A stretch of DNA of 64,000 nucleotides from UBA6197 sp047638075 (GTDB taxonomy: Bacteria; Pseudomonadota; Alphaproteobacteria; Rhodobacterales; Rhodobacteraceae): NCBI RefSeq assembly GCF_047638075.1, contig NZ_JBLJBV010000023.1:1-64000 (forward strand), written 5' to 3'. Numbering within the stretch: position 1 is the first letter of the stretch; each line of letters starts with the position of its first letter. Positions 26,363 to 35,344 of the stretch are shown here, one piece after another. The position numbers and the translations under genes are program-made. The notes under the pieces were generated by a model. The model was given only the letters and a program-made list of their open reading frames with translations, made no database searches and had not been told where the DNA came from.

Positions 26363-27756
26363 CAAGCCTCGGGGCCCACCATCAGTTCCGGGCGCACAAC
26401 GCGGTCAAAGGTTTCGCCATCGACATAGCCTAGCGCGATCGCCTCTTCGCGCAATGTGGTGCCGTTCTTATGGGCGGTCTTGGCTACTTTGGTTGCCGCG
26501 TCATAGCCGATGGTGGGGGCCAGGGCCGTGACCAGCATCAGGCTTTCTTTCATCAGGCGTTCAATTCGCGCGATATTGGCCTGTGTGCCGACGACCATGT
26601 TATCGGTGAATGATCCCGCCGCATCACCCAAAAGTTGCATGGATTGCAAGACGTTATAAGACATCATCGGGTTGTAGACGTTCAATTCGAAATGGCCCTG
26701 CGACCCGGCAAAGCCTACAGCCGCATCATTGCCCATCACATGGGCGCAGACCATTGTCAGCGCCTCAGCCTGGGTCGGGTTGACCTTGCCCGGCATGATC
26801 GACGATCCCGGCTCATTTTCCGGCAGGATCAGTTCGCCCAGACCTGAACGCGGGCCAGAGCCCAGCAACCGCAGGTCATTGGCAATCTTGAACAGGCTGG
26901 CCGCCACGGTTTTCAGTGCGCCCGAAAACATCACCATGGCGTCATGCGCAGCCAGTGCCTCAAACTTGTTGGGGGCGGTGACAAAGGGCAGGCCGGTGAT
27001 TTCTGCGATCTTTGCCGCAACGGCGGTATCCCAGCCCTTTTTGGTGTTCAATCCGGTGCCAACGGCAGTGCCGCCCTGGGCCAACTCATAAATCTCGGGC
27101 AGGATCTTCTTTACCCGCATGATCCCTTGTGCCACCTGATGCGCATAGCCGCTGAATTCCTGACCCAGCGTCAATGGTGTGGCGTCCTGGGTGTGGGTCC
27201 GGCCGATCTTGATGATATCCTTGAATTCCAATGCTTTGGCGGCCAAAGCTGCATGAAGTTTTTCCAAACCCGGCAAGAGCACATCGCGCGCCATCATCCC
27301 GATAGCAACATGCATCGCGGTGGGGAATGTGTCGTTGGAAGATTGCCCCTTATTCACATGATCATTCGGGTGAACCGGCTTTTTGCTACCCATCACGCCG
27401 CCCATCATTTCAATCGCGCGGTTTGAAATGACTTCGTTGGCGTTCATGTTGCTTTGCGTGCCGGACCCGGTTTGCCAGACGACCAGCGGGAAGTTGTCAT
27501 CGAACTTCCCCTCAATCACCTCGGACGCCGCTGCCGAAATCGCCTTGCCCAGATCGGCGCTGATGGCGCCGGTGGCCATGTTCACCTCGGCACAGGCTTT
27601 CTTGATCACCCCCAGCGCGCGCACGATGGCCACGGGCTGGCGTTCCCAACCGATCGGAAAGTTGATGATCGAGCGCTGTGTCTGCGCGCCCCAGTACTTA
27701 TCGGCGGGTACGTCTAATGGGCCAAAGCTGTCGGTTTCGGTGCGGGTGGCGGTCAT
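26362..27756 (-). CDS. fumC: Class II fumarate hydratase
   Basis: The 464-residue enzyme converts fumarate to malate in the TCA cycle without an iron-sulfur cluster. The signature GSSIMPGKVNPTQAE is present, as are the SSNDTFPTAMHVA and GRTHTQDATPLTLGQEFSGY regions that build the tetrameric active site. The ATG at 27756 has AGGAGG seven bases upstream; an earlier start at 27813 lacks this. Two small genes follow, coupled by overlaps. Confidence 0.97.
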   Translation of the reverse strand: MTATRTETDSFGPLDVPADKYWGAQTQRSIINFPIGWERQPVAIVRALGVIKKACAEVNMATGAISADLGKAISAAASEVIEGKFDDNFPLVVWQTGSGTQSNMNANEVISNRAIEMMGGVMGSKKPVHPNDHVNKGQSSNDTFPTAMHVAIGMMARDVLLPGLEKLHAALAAKALEFKDIIKIGRTHTQDATPLTLGQEFSGYAHQVAQGIMRVKKILPEIYELAQGGTAVGTGLNTKKGWDTAVAAKIAEITGLPFVTAPNKFEALAAHDAMVMFSGALKTVAASLFKIANDLRLLGSGPRSGLGELILPENEPGSSIMPGKVNPTQAEALTMVCAHVMGNDAAVGFAGSQGHFELNVYNPMMSYNVLQSMQLLGDAAGSFTDNMVVGTQANIARIERLMKESLMLVTALAPTIGYDAATKVAKTAHKNGTTLREEAIALGYVDGETFDRVVRPELMVGPEA

Positions 27757-27837
27757 GGGCAAGCCTCCTGAGAATGTCATGGGCTTCATAAGTGGAACGG
27801 TTGGTTTTTGCAATCGGTATGCGGCGGTATACCGCTA

Positions 27838-28389
27838 TCAGCTACGTCTATAGTGATAAACGCGTGCCGGCGGTATGTTGACCAGTACATGCGGGCCGCG
27901 ATCAACCTTCAGGTGCAGATCCCGTTGCACCCCGGGGTCAAGCGGGGGGCGCGGGCCATAGGTGAATTGCACGAAAACGCCATCCGGTTTCAGCGACGCA
28001 AAGGCCGCATCCACGATCGAGTGTTGCAACCACGGCGACATCGACAACAGCGGCAAGCCCGAAATTACCGCATCCAGCCCATTCAGCCCCAATGCCTGCA
28101 TGTCCTGCGCGGGGTTGTTTTCAATTCGAAGACCCGGAAAGGTAGCAGCCAGTCTGCGGCAAAAGACCTGGTTCAACTCAAATACTGTCAGGTTTTCGCA
28201 TGGCAGGCCGGTTTCCAGGATCGCACGAGTGATCTTGCCTGTGCCGGGGCCCAGTTCGGCCACAAGGCCGCTCTGCGGGCCAAGCCCCGCCGCCATCGCC
28301 CGCGCCAAACGTTTGGACGAGGGCGCAAGGGCCGAAACCTGACCGGGTCGGCGGATCATCTGGCCCAAAAACACTGTTAGATCGTTCAT
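27838..28389 (-). CDS. SAM-dependent methyltransferase, PmtA-like
   Basis: The 183-residue protein has a class I methyltransferase motif I, AELGPGTGKITRAIL, and the segment DAVISGLPLLSMSP. These resemble the Sinorhizobium-type phospholipid N-methyltransferase, which methylates phosphatidylethanolamine toward phosphatidylcholine. The N-terminal FLGQMIRRPGQVSALAPSSKRLARAMA is also typical of that group. Related rRNA adenine methyltransferase-like proteins share these motifs, so the substrate is not certain. It is transcribed alone or with fumC. Confidence 0.65.
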   Translation of the reverse strand: MNDLTVFLGQMIRRPGQVSALAPSSKRLARAMAAGLGPQSGLVAELGPGTGKITRAILETGLPCENLTVFELNQVFCRRLAATFPGLRIENNPAQDMQALGLNGLDAVISGLPLLSMSPWLQHSIVDAAFASLKPDGVFVQFTYGPRPPLDPGVQRDLHLKVDRGPHVLVNIPPARVYHYRRS

Positions 28390-28447
28390 CAGCCCTCCAG
28401 GGCCCTGACGCCACCCGTGATCGGGTGCCGATCACACTCGGTATGGG

Positions 28448-28912
28448 TTATTTACGCCATTTGTCAAGACTGACCACTTCTGCGTCGCTTCGCGGGGCGC
28501 GGTCTTTGGGGGTGTCATCGGGGCTTTCCTCAGCCTCATCCCCGTCTTCGTCATCATAATCCTGTGTCTCGAACCGCAGGCCGAATTCCACCGATGGATC
28601 GACAAATGTGCGCACGGCATCGAACGGAACATACAAAGGTTCGGGGTTGTCGCCAAAATTCAGTGTGACCGTGAAGCCGTCGTTGGTCACTGTCAGGTTG
28701 TCAAACCAGTGCTGAATGACGATCGTCATTTCTTCGGGATAGCGTTCGCGCAGCCAGTTTGCCAGTTCGGCATCGGGGTGACGGGTATCGAAGGTAATGA
28801 AAAAGTGGTGCTCTCCGGGTAGCCCGCTTTCGGAAACATCCGTCAGAACCGTCTGGATAAGTCCGCGCATCGCGCGATGCATCAGGTTTCCGTAGTCAAT
28901 GCTGCGCGTCAT
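28448..28912 (-). CDS. sspB: ClpXP adaptor SspB, alphaproteobacterial type
   Basis: The 154-residue protein has the SspB fold pattern (FFITFDTRHPDAELANWLRERYPEEMTIVIQHWFDNLTV) with an acidic linker and the conserved C-terminal tail DAEVVSLDKWRK, which tethers to ClpX. It delivers ssrA-tagged proteins to ClpXP. The ATG at 28912 (MTRSIDYGN) is chosen over a longer frame from 29041. It lies directly downstream of the ssrA gene itself, on the same strand. Confidence 0.9.
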   Translation of the reverse strand: MTRSIDYGNLMHRAMRGLIQTVLTDVSESGLPGEHHFFITFDTRHPDAELANWLRERYPEEMTIVIQHWFDNLTVTNDGFTVTLNFGDNPEPLYVPFDAVRTFVDPSVEFGLRFETQDYDDEDGDEAEESPDDTPKDRAPRSDAEVVSLDKWRK

Positions 28913-29060
28913 GAACCGGCCTTTGTTATGTGTCTGTTGGCCGCGCCAGCATAGGGGATTCGTTTTCGAAGGAAAGAGGCGGCGGCGGTGTTTCGCGGAA
29001 TAAGTTGACGTTACGGCAGGCGCGGTGATGAAACCAGGCACCCGGCCGTGAACAAGGAAG

Positions 29061-29384
29061 AAAAGTGCAGGTTTCTGTTGCCAGGTACCTGCGAACCCCG
29101 CCTTACGCGGCTAGGCGCAAGGGCTTAGTTTCGGCGACCCGAACTGCTTACGCAGCAAGAGCCATTGCCGGAGCACGGTTGTCATTGGCAACTGTACATT
29201 TTGCACCGATAACGGTAGTAGCTCACCGAGACAAAGCATAACCCCTTTAGACGTTCGTCGATCCTATTTCGGCCCCCTCCGCCCCCAATGAGGGACTGTT
29301 GGTGGAGCCGCCGGGTACCGCCCCCGGGTCCGATCCGCTTATTACGAGCGCGTTTATGTCCATAGTCCGAAGCAAGCCCCGAAC
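29061..29384 (-). ncRNA. ssrA: Transfer-messenger RNA, permuted two-piece form
   Basis: On the minus strand the acceptor piece comes first. Its T arm is CCGGG-GGCGGTA-CCCGG and its 3' end is CGGCTCC-A-CCA at 29310-29300. An excised spacer follows, then the coding piece beginning GGGGCCGA at 29276. GGGGCCG and CGGCTCC form a 7-bp acceptor stem with one G-U pair. The tag frame (29189-29151) encodes ANDNRAPAMALAA followed by TAA, the known alphaproteobacterial tag style. GCAGGT/ACCTGC and TTTT at 29092-29061 make a terminator. The 5' end is estimated from the promoter. It rescues stalled ribosomes. Confidence 0.93.
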
Positions 29385-29390
29385 ACCCTC

Positions 29391-29419
29391 AATATAGGGG
29401 GGCCGGGGGCGCACTGCAA
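29391..29419 (-). promoter_or_regulatory. Sigma-70-type promoter for ssrA
   Basis: TTGCAG (29419-29414) and TATATT (29396-29391) are separated by 17 bases on the minus strand and lie just upstream of the estimated 5' end of tmRNA. This is a near-consensus housekeeping promoter, as expected for an abundant stable RNA. Confidence 0.65.
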
Positions 29420-29426
29420 GGACCGC

Positions 29427-30560
29427 TTAATCCAGCGTCTGACGATAGCGTTTCAGCGCCACCGCGACGATCACCAGCATGATCGCCGCAATCGCCGCCA
29501 GATCGAAACCGATATCGCCCAGCCCGGCCCCTTTCAGCATCACCTTGCGGGTCAGGCGCAGGAAATGCGTGGCCGGAATCGCGTTTCCGATCGCCTGCGC
29601 CCAAGCGGGCATTCCCGCGAATGGAAACATGAACCCCGACAAAAGGACCGTTGGCAACAACAGAAAAAACGAGATCTGCATCGCCTGCATCTGTGATCGC
29701 GCCACGGTCGAAATCAGAAACCCCAGCGCCAGGTTGACCACGATATAAAGGTTGAAGCCGATGAAAAATGCGAGTCTTGATCCAAGGAACGGCACATCGA
29801 AAATGACCCTCGCGGCCAGTAGGAACACCAATGTTTGCACATAACCGACCAGAATATAGGGGATAATCTTGCCCAGCATCACCTCAGCGGGGCGCACGGG
29901 GGTGGCGATCAGCGTCTCCATCGTGCCTTTTTCGGATTCGCGTACGATGCCGACGGCGGTGATCATCACCATGGTCATCGACAGGATAATCGCCAGCAGG
30001 CCCGGCACGATATTGGTGGCGGTGCGTCCCTCGGGGTTGAATTGCTTGTGAACGGTGACGGAAAACGGCGCAGGCGTGGCCGCCGCGGCGCGTAACGGCC
30101 CGGTCAGGGTCTGCGCCATTGCGGTGGCGACGATGCCGGAAATGGCGGCCACGGCGCTACCCGCCGCTGACGGGTCCGACGCATCCGCAGACAGCAGGAT
30201 CTGCGGCGAGAGGCCGCGCATCACATCGCGTTCAAACCCCGGCGGGATCACCACGACAAAATTGGCGCTACCGTCGCGCAGCGCCCGGTCGCCCGCCTCG
30301 CGGTCGGTGACGATCCCCTCAAAGTCAAAATAATCCGAGGTTTTCATCGCCATCAGCACCGCCCGCGTGACCGGCCCCTGATCGGCCATCTCAACCAGCG
30401 TGGGCAGATGTTTCGGGTCAGAGTTGATCGCAAACCCGAACAGAAAAAGTTGCATGATCGGGATGCCGATCATCATGCCAAAGGTGATGCGGTCACGCCG
30501 CATCTGGATGAACTCCTTGACCAGCACCGCGCCAAACCGGGCCAGCGAAAAGCCCATCAT
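29427..30560 (-). CDS. ABC-2 type exporter permease (YbhS/YhhJ type)
   Basis: The 377-residue protein has an N-terminal membrane helix (FGMMIGIPIMQLFLFGFAI), a periplasmic domain of about 150 residues, and a C-terminal block of five hydrophobic segments with the ABC-2 signature region around SEKGTMETLIATPVRPAEVMLGK. The start ATG at 30560 overlaps the ATPase stop in ATGATG. With the ATPase and membrane fusion protein it forms an exporter of the YbhGFSR kind, usually for drugs or lipophilic compounds. Confidence 0.88.
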   Translation of the reverse strand: MMGFSLARFGAVLVKEFIQMRRDRITFGMMIGIPIMQLFLFGFAINSDPKHLPTLVEMADQGPVTRAVLMAMKTSDYFDFEGIVTDREAGDRALRDGSANFVVVIPPGFERDVMRGLSPQILLSADASDPSAAGSAVAAISGIVATAMAQTLTGPLRAAAATPAPFSVTVHKQFNPEGRTATNIVPGLLAIILSMTMVMITAVGIVRESEKGTMETLIATPVRPAEVMLGKIIPYILVGYVQTLVFLLAARVIFDVPFLGSRLAFFIGFNLYIVVNLALGFLISTVARSQMQAMQISFFLLLPTVLLSGFMFPFAGMPAWAQAIGNAIPATHFLRLTRKVMLKGAGLGDIGFDLAAIAAIMLVIVAVALKRYRQTLD

Positions 30561-31507
30561 TCGCCCGCCGCCGCGGGGGCGCCGATGAAATTGTCGGTAG
30601 CCCCGGCCATCAGATAGATGAACGCCTCTTCCAGCCCAGCCGACTGTTCGTGCCATTGGTGTTGGCCGCGCGCGCGTTCAGCCGTTGCCACCCGGGCCAA
30701 GGCGGCCTTGTCTTTGCCTGAAACGTGCAGCATCGCGCCAAAGCGCGCCACCTGATCAACGCCGGGGGTGGCGCGCAAACGGTCCTCCAGTGCAGAAATG
30801 GCCGGGCCCTCAACGCGCCATGTGGTCAACCCGACCATTGCCGGAATATCCTGCGCCGGACCCGAGATCAGCTTTTTGCCGTAGGCGATATAGGCGATGA
30901 AATCACATTGCACCGCCTCATCCATGTAATGGGTCGAAACCAGAACCGTGACACCCCGCGCCGAAAGGCGGTGAATTTCGTCCCAAAAATCGCGCCGGGC
31001 CTTTGGGTCCACGCCGGCGGTTGGTTCGTCCAAAAGCAGCAGCTGCGGATCGTGCAGCATGCAGGCCGCCAGCGCCAGTCGCTGTTTCCACCCGCCCGAC
31101 AGCGTGCCGGCCAGTTGCCCCGCGCGGTCGGCCAGCCCCAGATCGCGCAGCGCTTGCGCAACCTTGGTGCGGCGGTCGGTCATCTGAAACATCCGGGCGA
31201 TGAAATCCAGATTTTCGCGGATCGTCAGATCCTCATAAAGCGAGAATTTCTGCGTCATGTAGCCGACCTGTTCCTTGATCGCCTGCGCCTCGCGCAGAAT
31301 GTCGAACCCAAGGCATTGGCCGGTGCCGCCGTCAGGTATCAGCAGGCCGCACATCATGCGGATGGTGGTGGTCTTGCCGCTACCGTTTGGCCCCAAAAAG
31401 CCGTAGATCGCGCCGCGAGGCACATCCATGTCGAAATCGTCGACAACGCGGCGGGTGCCGAATATCTTGGTCAGCCCGCGCACGGAAATGGCCAGATCCT
31501 CGCTCAT
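30557..31507 (-). CDS. ABC exporter ATP-binding protein
   Basis: The 316-residue ATPase has Walker A GPNGSGKTTT, the Q-loop MTQKFSLYEDL, the signature LSGGWKQRL (GGW rather than GGQ) and Walker B LLLDEPTAGVDP, with an H-loop in VLVSTHYMDEA. It is a single-NBD exporter ATPase with a C-terminal extension. It overlaps both the adaptor gene (ATGA) and the permease gene. Confidence 0.92.
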   Translation of the reverse strand: MSEDLAISVRGLTKIFGTRRVVDDFDMDVPRGAIYGFLGPNGSGKTTTIRMMCGLLIPDGGTGQCLGFDILREAQAIKEQVGYMTQKFSLYEDLTIRENLDFIARMFQMTDRRTKVAQALRDLGLADRAGQLAGTLSGGWKQRLALAACMLHDPQLLLLDEPTAGVDPKARRDFWDEIHRLSARGVTVLVSTHYMDEAVQCDFIAYIAYGKKLISGPAQDIPAMVGLTTWRVEGPAISALEDRLRATPGVDQVARFGAMLHVSGKDKAALARVATAERARGQHQWHEQSAGLEEAFIYLMAGATDNFIGAPAAAGE

Positions 31508-32454
31508 GGTGCGGGCGCCAGGGTGATGGGCTGGCCGGGCAGCAGCCCGTCGGTGGGGGTCAGTGCCGCTTCGGCGCGAAAGACCAGCCGGGCGCGTTCG
31601 TCGCGGGAATAAAGGATCGGTGGGGTGTATTGCGGGTCCGAGGCCAGCCGCGTGATGGTGGCGCGGATGCCGTCTGGGCAGCCATCGCAGCTTAACCCCA
31701 GCCGGTCGCCAACCGAAAAGCTTGATCGCGCCCCCTCGGGCAGAAAGAAAATCGCCTTGATCTGCCCCGGCGGCAGAATCGACAGAACCGGCGCGCCGCT
31801 GGCGGCGACCTCGCCCGGCTCATAATAGATCCGTTCGACCCGGCCAGATACCGGGGCCAGCAGGGTGCGGTCGCGCAAGCCCGAGAGCGCCAGATCCGCC
31901 TCGGCGCGGGCGCGTTCAAGCGCGGCCTCGGCGGCGACACGCTGGGCTGCGCGGGCGGGCAGTTGCGCGACCTTCAACTGGGCGGTCAACTGGTCGATCT
32001 GTGCGTCGGCGCTGGCCAGGGCGGCGCGGTCGTGGTCAACCTGCGCGGGGGGCACGCGCCCTTGCGTCAGCAATTGCGAGGACCGCCCCAGCGTGCTTTG
32101 CGCCAGGGTCCGGTCAGCCTCGGCCTTGCGGATAGAGGCGCGGATCACCGCGATTTCGGCATCGCGGCTGCCGGTTTGCAGGTTCTCAAGATTGGCCTGT
32201 GCCAGCGCGACCCCGGCCTTGGCGGCGCGGGCTTGGGCGGTCTGGCTGGTGTCATCCAGCGTGACCAGCACCTGACCTTCGGTGACGCTGTCACCCTCGG
32301 CCGTGTCAATGGTCAGGATCCGGCCTGCGCCCAAGGGGGCGACATGCACATAGTCCGCCTCCAGATAGCCGTTATAAACCGGGGCAGTATCGACGCCAAA
32401 GCCGGGGATCACGGCGGCAATCATCGCCAGAAACATATCGCGCAGGCTGCTCAT
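31504..32454 (-). CDS. HlyD/YbhG-type membrane fusion protein
   Basis: The 316-residue periplasmic adaptor has an N-terminal hydrophobic segment (MFLAMIAAVIPGF), split biotinyl-lipoyl halves (VHVAPLGAGRILTIDTAEGDSVTEGQVL and LLAPVSGRVERIYYEPGEVA) and between them an alanine-rich alpha-helical hairpin of about 120 residues. It links the ABC-2 exporter to the outer membrane. It is the first gene of the three-gene operon. Confidence 0.9.
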   Translation of the reverse strand: MSSLRDMFLAMIAAVIPGFGVDTAPVYNGYLEADYVHVAPLGAGRILTIDTAEGDSVTEGQVLVTLDDTSQTAQARAAKAGVALAQANLENLQTGSRDAEIAVIRASIRKAEADRTLAQSTLGRSSQLLTQGRVPPAQVDHDRAALASADAQIDQLTAQLKVAQLPARAAQRVAAEAALERARAEADLALSGLRDRTLLAPVSGRVERIYYEPGEVAASGAPVLSILPPGQIKAIFFLPEGARSSFSVGDRLGLSCDGCPDGIRATITRLASDPQYTPPILYSRDERARLVFRAEAALTPTDGLLPGQPITLAPAP

Positions 32455-32772
32455 CCCGTGTCCTTTCGCGCCATCTGCAGGCCGGCCCTATGGGCAAAGC
32501 CCCGGTGTGAGCACAGCTAAAGCACCGCGTCCCGAAAACCGTCGGGGCGGGCCACGGCGCGGCGACGGAACCTTGGGCCGCCGCCCGTGAGGGAATGGGG
32601 CCGGGCGTGCTCATGCGTCAAAAATAAATGACCGGCGGCGTGCCAGCAAGTAAAATGAAAGACGTGGCACAGCGCCCATGGGCTACCCCCAAACGGACAA
32701 GGGCGCCCCAAAAAGCGCCCTTAGCGGTTGGTGACGCCCTGTGGCGGCGTCACCATTTTGCGCTGCGGGGCG
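32455..32772. other. Intergenic stretch without a recognised gene
   Basis: The only structure I see is a hairpin of AAGGGCGC (32699-32706) and GCGCCCTT (32715-32722) near the end of the binding-protein gene. It has no T run outside the stem on either strand. Open frames here lack coding character. Confidence 0.5.
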
Positions 32773-33831
32773 TCAGAACCCGGCTTTGATCTTTTCGAAC
32801 TCGGCCAACTGACGCTCGCGCAGGCCAGGATCGTTTGGAACCTGTGAAAGGATCGGCGCCGATATTTCGGCCAGACCGGCGTTCTCGCGCTCTTCGTCTG
32901 AAATCAGGTCCATTGCTCTGGTGTTGGAGTGCCCGTAGCCGATCGCCTTCATAAGTTCGGGGCCAGCTTCGGGGCGCAGCCACGAATTGATGAAATCATA
33001 GGCTTTTTCCTCGGATCCCGGCCCGTTTTTGAGATTTACGAAACCACAAAACCAAGTGGATGACCCTTCTTTGGCCTCCCGCTGGTAGGCAACGGGGTAA
33101 TTGTCTTGCCGCAGAAAGGTGACGCCATCATTCCAGGACCAGGCAACCAGCACCTCGCCCGAGGCCATGATCTGCGACATCTCTGCCGGATCGGACCAGT
33201 AAGACCGAATGTTGGCATGGGCCTTGCGCAGCCAATCGGCAGCGGCGGTGAACTGCTCATCGCTGATATTGGTCCAGTCGGTCACACCGGTGGCCAGATA
33301 GGCCAGCGCCCAAACGTCATCCGAGCTGTCGGGCATCGAGGTGCGCCCAGCATATTTGGGGTTCAGGAACACATCAAGCGTGGCGACGTCTTCGGCGGGG
33401 ACCTGGTCGGGGTTATACGCAACCGCAGTCACGCCCCAGTCGGCCGGGATATACCAGACGCCGCTTTCATCCTTGAAAATCGGGCTGTTCAGGAAAATCG
33501 GGTCGATATTGGCAAATTCAGGAATTTTTGATACATCCCAAGGCTCGATCAGGCCCGCGTCGCGGTATTTCGATACCATCTGCGAACAGGGGTGCGCCAC
33601 ATCAGCCTTAAACCCCGAGGCGATCTTTTGATAGGCTTCGTCATCGTCGCCGTAGAAAGCATAGCTTGGCCCGGTGCCGTATTTTTCCGTGTAGGTGGCA
33701 AAAAGCCCCGGCTCTTCAAAACCGGCCCAGTCAAAGACCAGCAAATCAGGATCAGCCGCAAAGGCAGGCAATGAGGGAAGCGCGATGGCAAGTGTCGCAG
33801 CGGTCGTCAGCAGCATAGAGTGGAGTTTCAT
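32773..33831 (-). CDS. PotD/PotF-like extracellular solute-binding protein
   Basis: The 352-residue protein has a signal peptide ending in PAFAAD and the spermidine/putrescine-binding pattern: LLVFDWAGFEEPGLFATY, GVWYIPADWGVTAVAYNPDQVP, TSMPDSSDDVWALAYLATG and VAWSWNDG. AGGAAG precedes the ATG. It is an orphan: no permease or ATPase of that class is adjacent. The ligand may be a polyamine or another small cation. Confidence 0.8.
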   Translation of the reverse strand: MKLHSMLLTTAATLAIALPSLPAFAADPDLLVFDWAGFEEPGLFATYTEKYGTGPSYAFYGDDDEAYQKIASGFKADVAHPCSQMVSKYRDAGLIEPWDVSKIPEFANIDPIFLNSPIFKDESGVWYIPADWGVTAVAYNPDQVPAEDVATLDVFLNPKYAGRTSMPDSSDDVWALAYLATGVTDWTNISDEQFTAAADWLRKAHANIRSYWSDPAEMSQIMASGEVLVAWSWNDGVTFLRQDNYPVAYQREAKEGSSTWFCGFVNLKNGPGSEEKAYDFINSWLRPEAGPELMKAIGYGHSNTRAMDLISDEERENAGLAEISAPILSQVPNDPGLRERQLAEFEKIKAGF

Positions 33832-34012
33832 GATCTTCCTGTTGTTTTAGAGATGTTTTGTATAACGCTAGTCCGTGAAAATGGCCCCGACAAGTCAAAA
33901 CTCGTCTACACATCGCGTCGTGACACCCAATCGGGCGGGGTCTTGACGCCTGCGGGCGGATCGGGCCTTCTTTGCGCGTGCGCTGTTGCACCGCCGATGA
34001 AAGCCCCGCCTG

Positions 34013-35248
34013 ATGCCCATGCCCTCCCTTGATCTGCGTTATGTGCGCAGCCAGTTTCCCGCCTTTCAATCGCCTGAACTACGCGATCAGGTATTTTTCG
34101 AGAATGCCGGGGGCAGTTATGCCTGCGCGCCGGTGATTGATCGGCTGACGCGGTTCTATATCAACCGCAAGGTTCAACCCTACGGCCCCTATGAGGCTTC
34201 GCGTCTGGGCGGCGACGAGATGGACGAGGCCCGCACCCGCCTGGCGGCCTTGATGGGGGTGGAAACGGACGAGGTCAGCTTTGGCCCCTCGACCAGCGCC
34301 AATACCTATGTGCTGGCGCAGGCGTTTTTGCGCGGGTTGGAGCCGGGGGCCGCGATTATCGTGACGAACCAGGACCATGAGGCCAATTCCGGCCCGTGGC
34401 GGCGGTTGGAACAGGACGGGGTCGATGTGCGCGAATGGCGCGTTGACCCGGCGACAGGGCATCTGGACCCGGCGCGGCTGGCCGATCTTCTGGCCGATGG
34501 CCGGGTGCGGCTGGTGTGCTTTCCGCATTGCTCGAATGTGGTGGGTGAAATCAACCCGGTGGCCGAGATCGTCGAAATGGTTCACGAGGCTGGGGCCTTT
34601 GCCTGCGTTGATGGGGTCAGCTATGCGCCGCACGGCCTGCCGGACGTGGGGGCGCTGGGGGCCGATATCTACCTTTTCTCGGCTTACAAGGTGTATGGCC
34701 CGCATCAGGGCATCATGGTGATACGGCGCGAACTGGCGCAAAAACTGCCCGCGCAGGGGCATTGGTTCAACGCTGATACGCTTTACAAACGCTTTACCCC
34801 CGCGGGGCCGGATCACGCGCAGGTTGCGGCCTCGGCCGGTATCGCTGACTATATCGACGCGCTCCATGATCACCACTTTGGCGCCGAGCCCGATGCCCGC
34901 ACGCGCGGCGCCCGGGTCCATGATCTGATGCGCGCGCATGAGGCGGCGTTGTTGCAACCGCTGCTGGATCATCTGGCGGCCCGTAATGATTTGCGGCTGC
35001 TGGGGCCGCGCGATGCGGCCCGGCGCGCGCCGACTGTTGCCGTTGCGCTGGACCGCGCACCTGATGGCGTGGCCGCAGCGCTGGCCGCGCGCGGCATCAA
35101 CTGTGGCGCTGGCGATTTCTACGCCCGCCGCCCGCTGGAGGCGATGGGCATTGACCCAGCGCAGGGCGTTTTGCGGCTGTCTTTCGTGCATTATACCAGC
35201 TTTGATGATGTGGCACGCCTGATAGAGGGGCTGGACGCTACCCTTTGA
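34013..35248 (+). CDS. Class V aminotransferase, cysteine desulfurase-like
   Basis: The 411-residue PLP enzyme has FFENAGGSYACAPVIDRL at the N-terminus, a cofactor-binding FPHCSNVVGEINPVAEI, the aspartate in ACVDGVSYAPHG and the Schiff-base lysine in YLFSAYKVYGPHQG. It resembles group II cysteine desulfurases but lacks a clearly recognisable catalytic cysteine loop, so another lyase activity is possible. The ATG at 34019 is an alternative start. It is divergent from the binding-protein gene. Confidence 0.72.
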   Translation: MPMPSLDLRYVRSQFPAFQSPELRDQVFFENAGGSYACAPVIDRLTRFYINRKVQPYGPYEASRLGGDEMDEARTRLAALMGVETDEVSFGPSTSANTYVLAQAFLRGLEPGAAIIVTNQDHEANSGPWRRLEQDGVDVREWRVDPATGHLDPARLADLLADGRVRLVCFPHCSNVVGEINPVAEIVEMVHEAGAFACVDGVSYAPHGLPDVGALGADIYLFSAYKVYGPHQGIMVIRRELAQKLPAQGHWFNADTLYKRFTPAGPDHAQVAASAGIADYIDALHDHHFGAEPDARTRGARVHDLMRAHEAALLQPLLDHLAARNDLRLLGPRDAARRAPTVAVALDRAPDGVAAALAARGINCGAGDFYARRPLEAMGIDPAQGVLRLSFVHYTSFDDVARLIEGLDATL

Positions 35249-35344
35249 GGTGGCATCAGGTTTGGACGGGCGCAGCACCTGGGGCGCACCAAAAGATGAT
35301 CCGATACTGCCTTTGCCGCGTAACCCTGTCAAAAAGGAGACGGC

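Noticed and set aside
32699..32722. Hairpin after the PotD-like gene as a terminator
   Set aside because: The stem is good but no T run follows it on either strand; kept only as a note in the intergenic entry.
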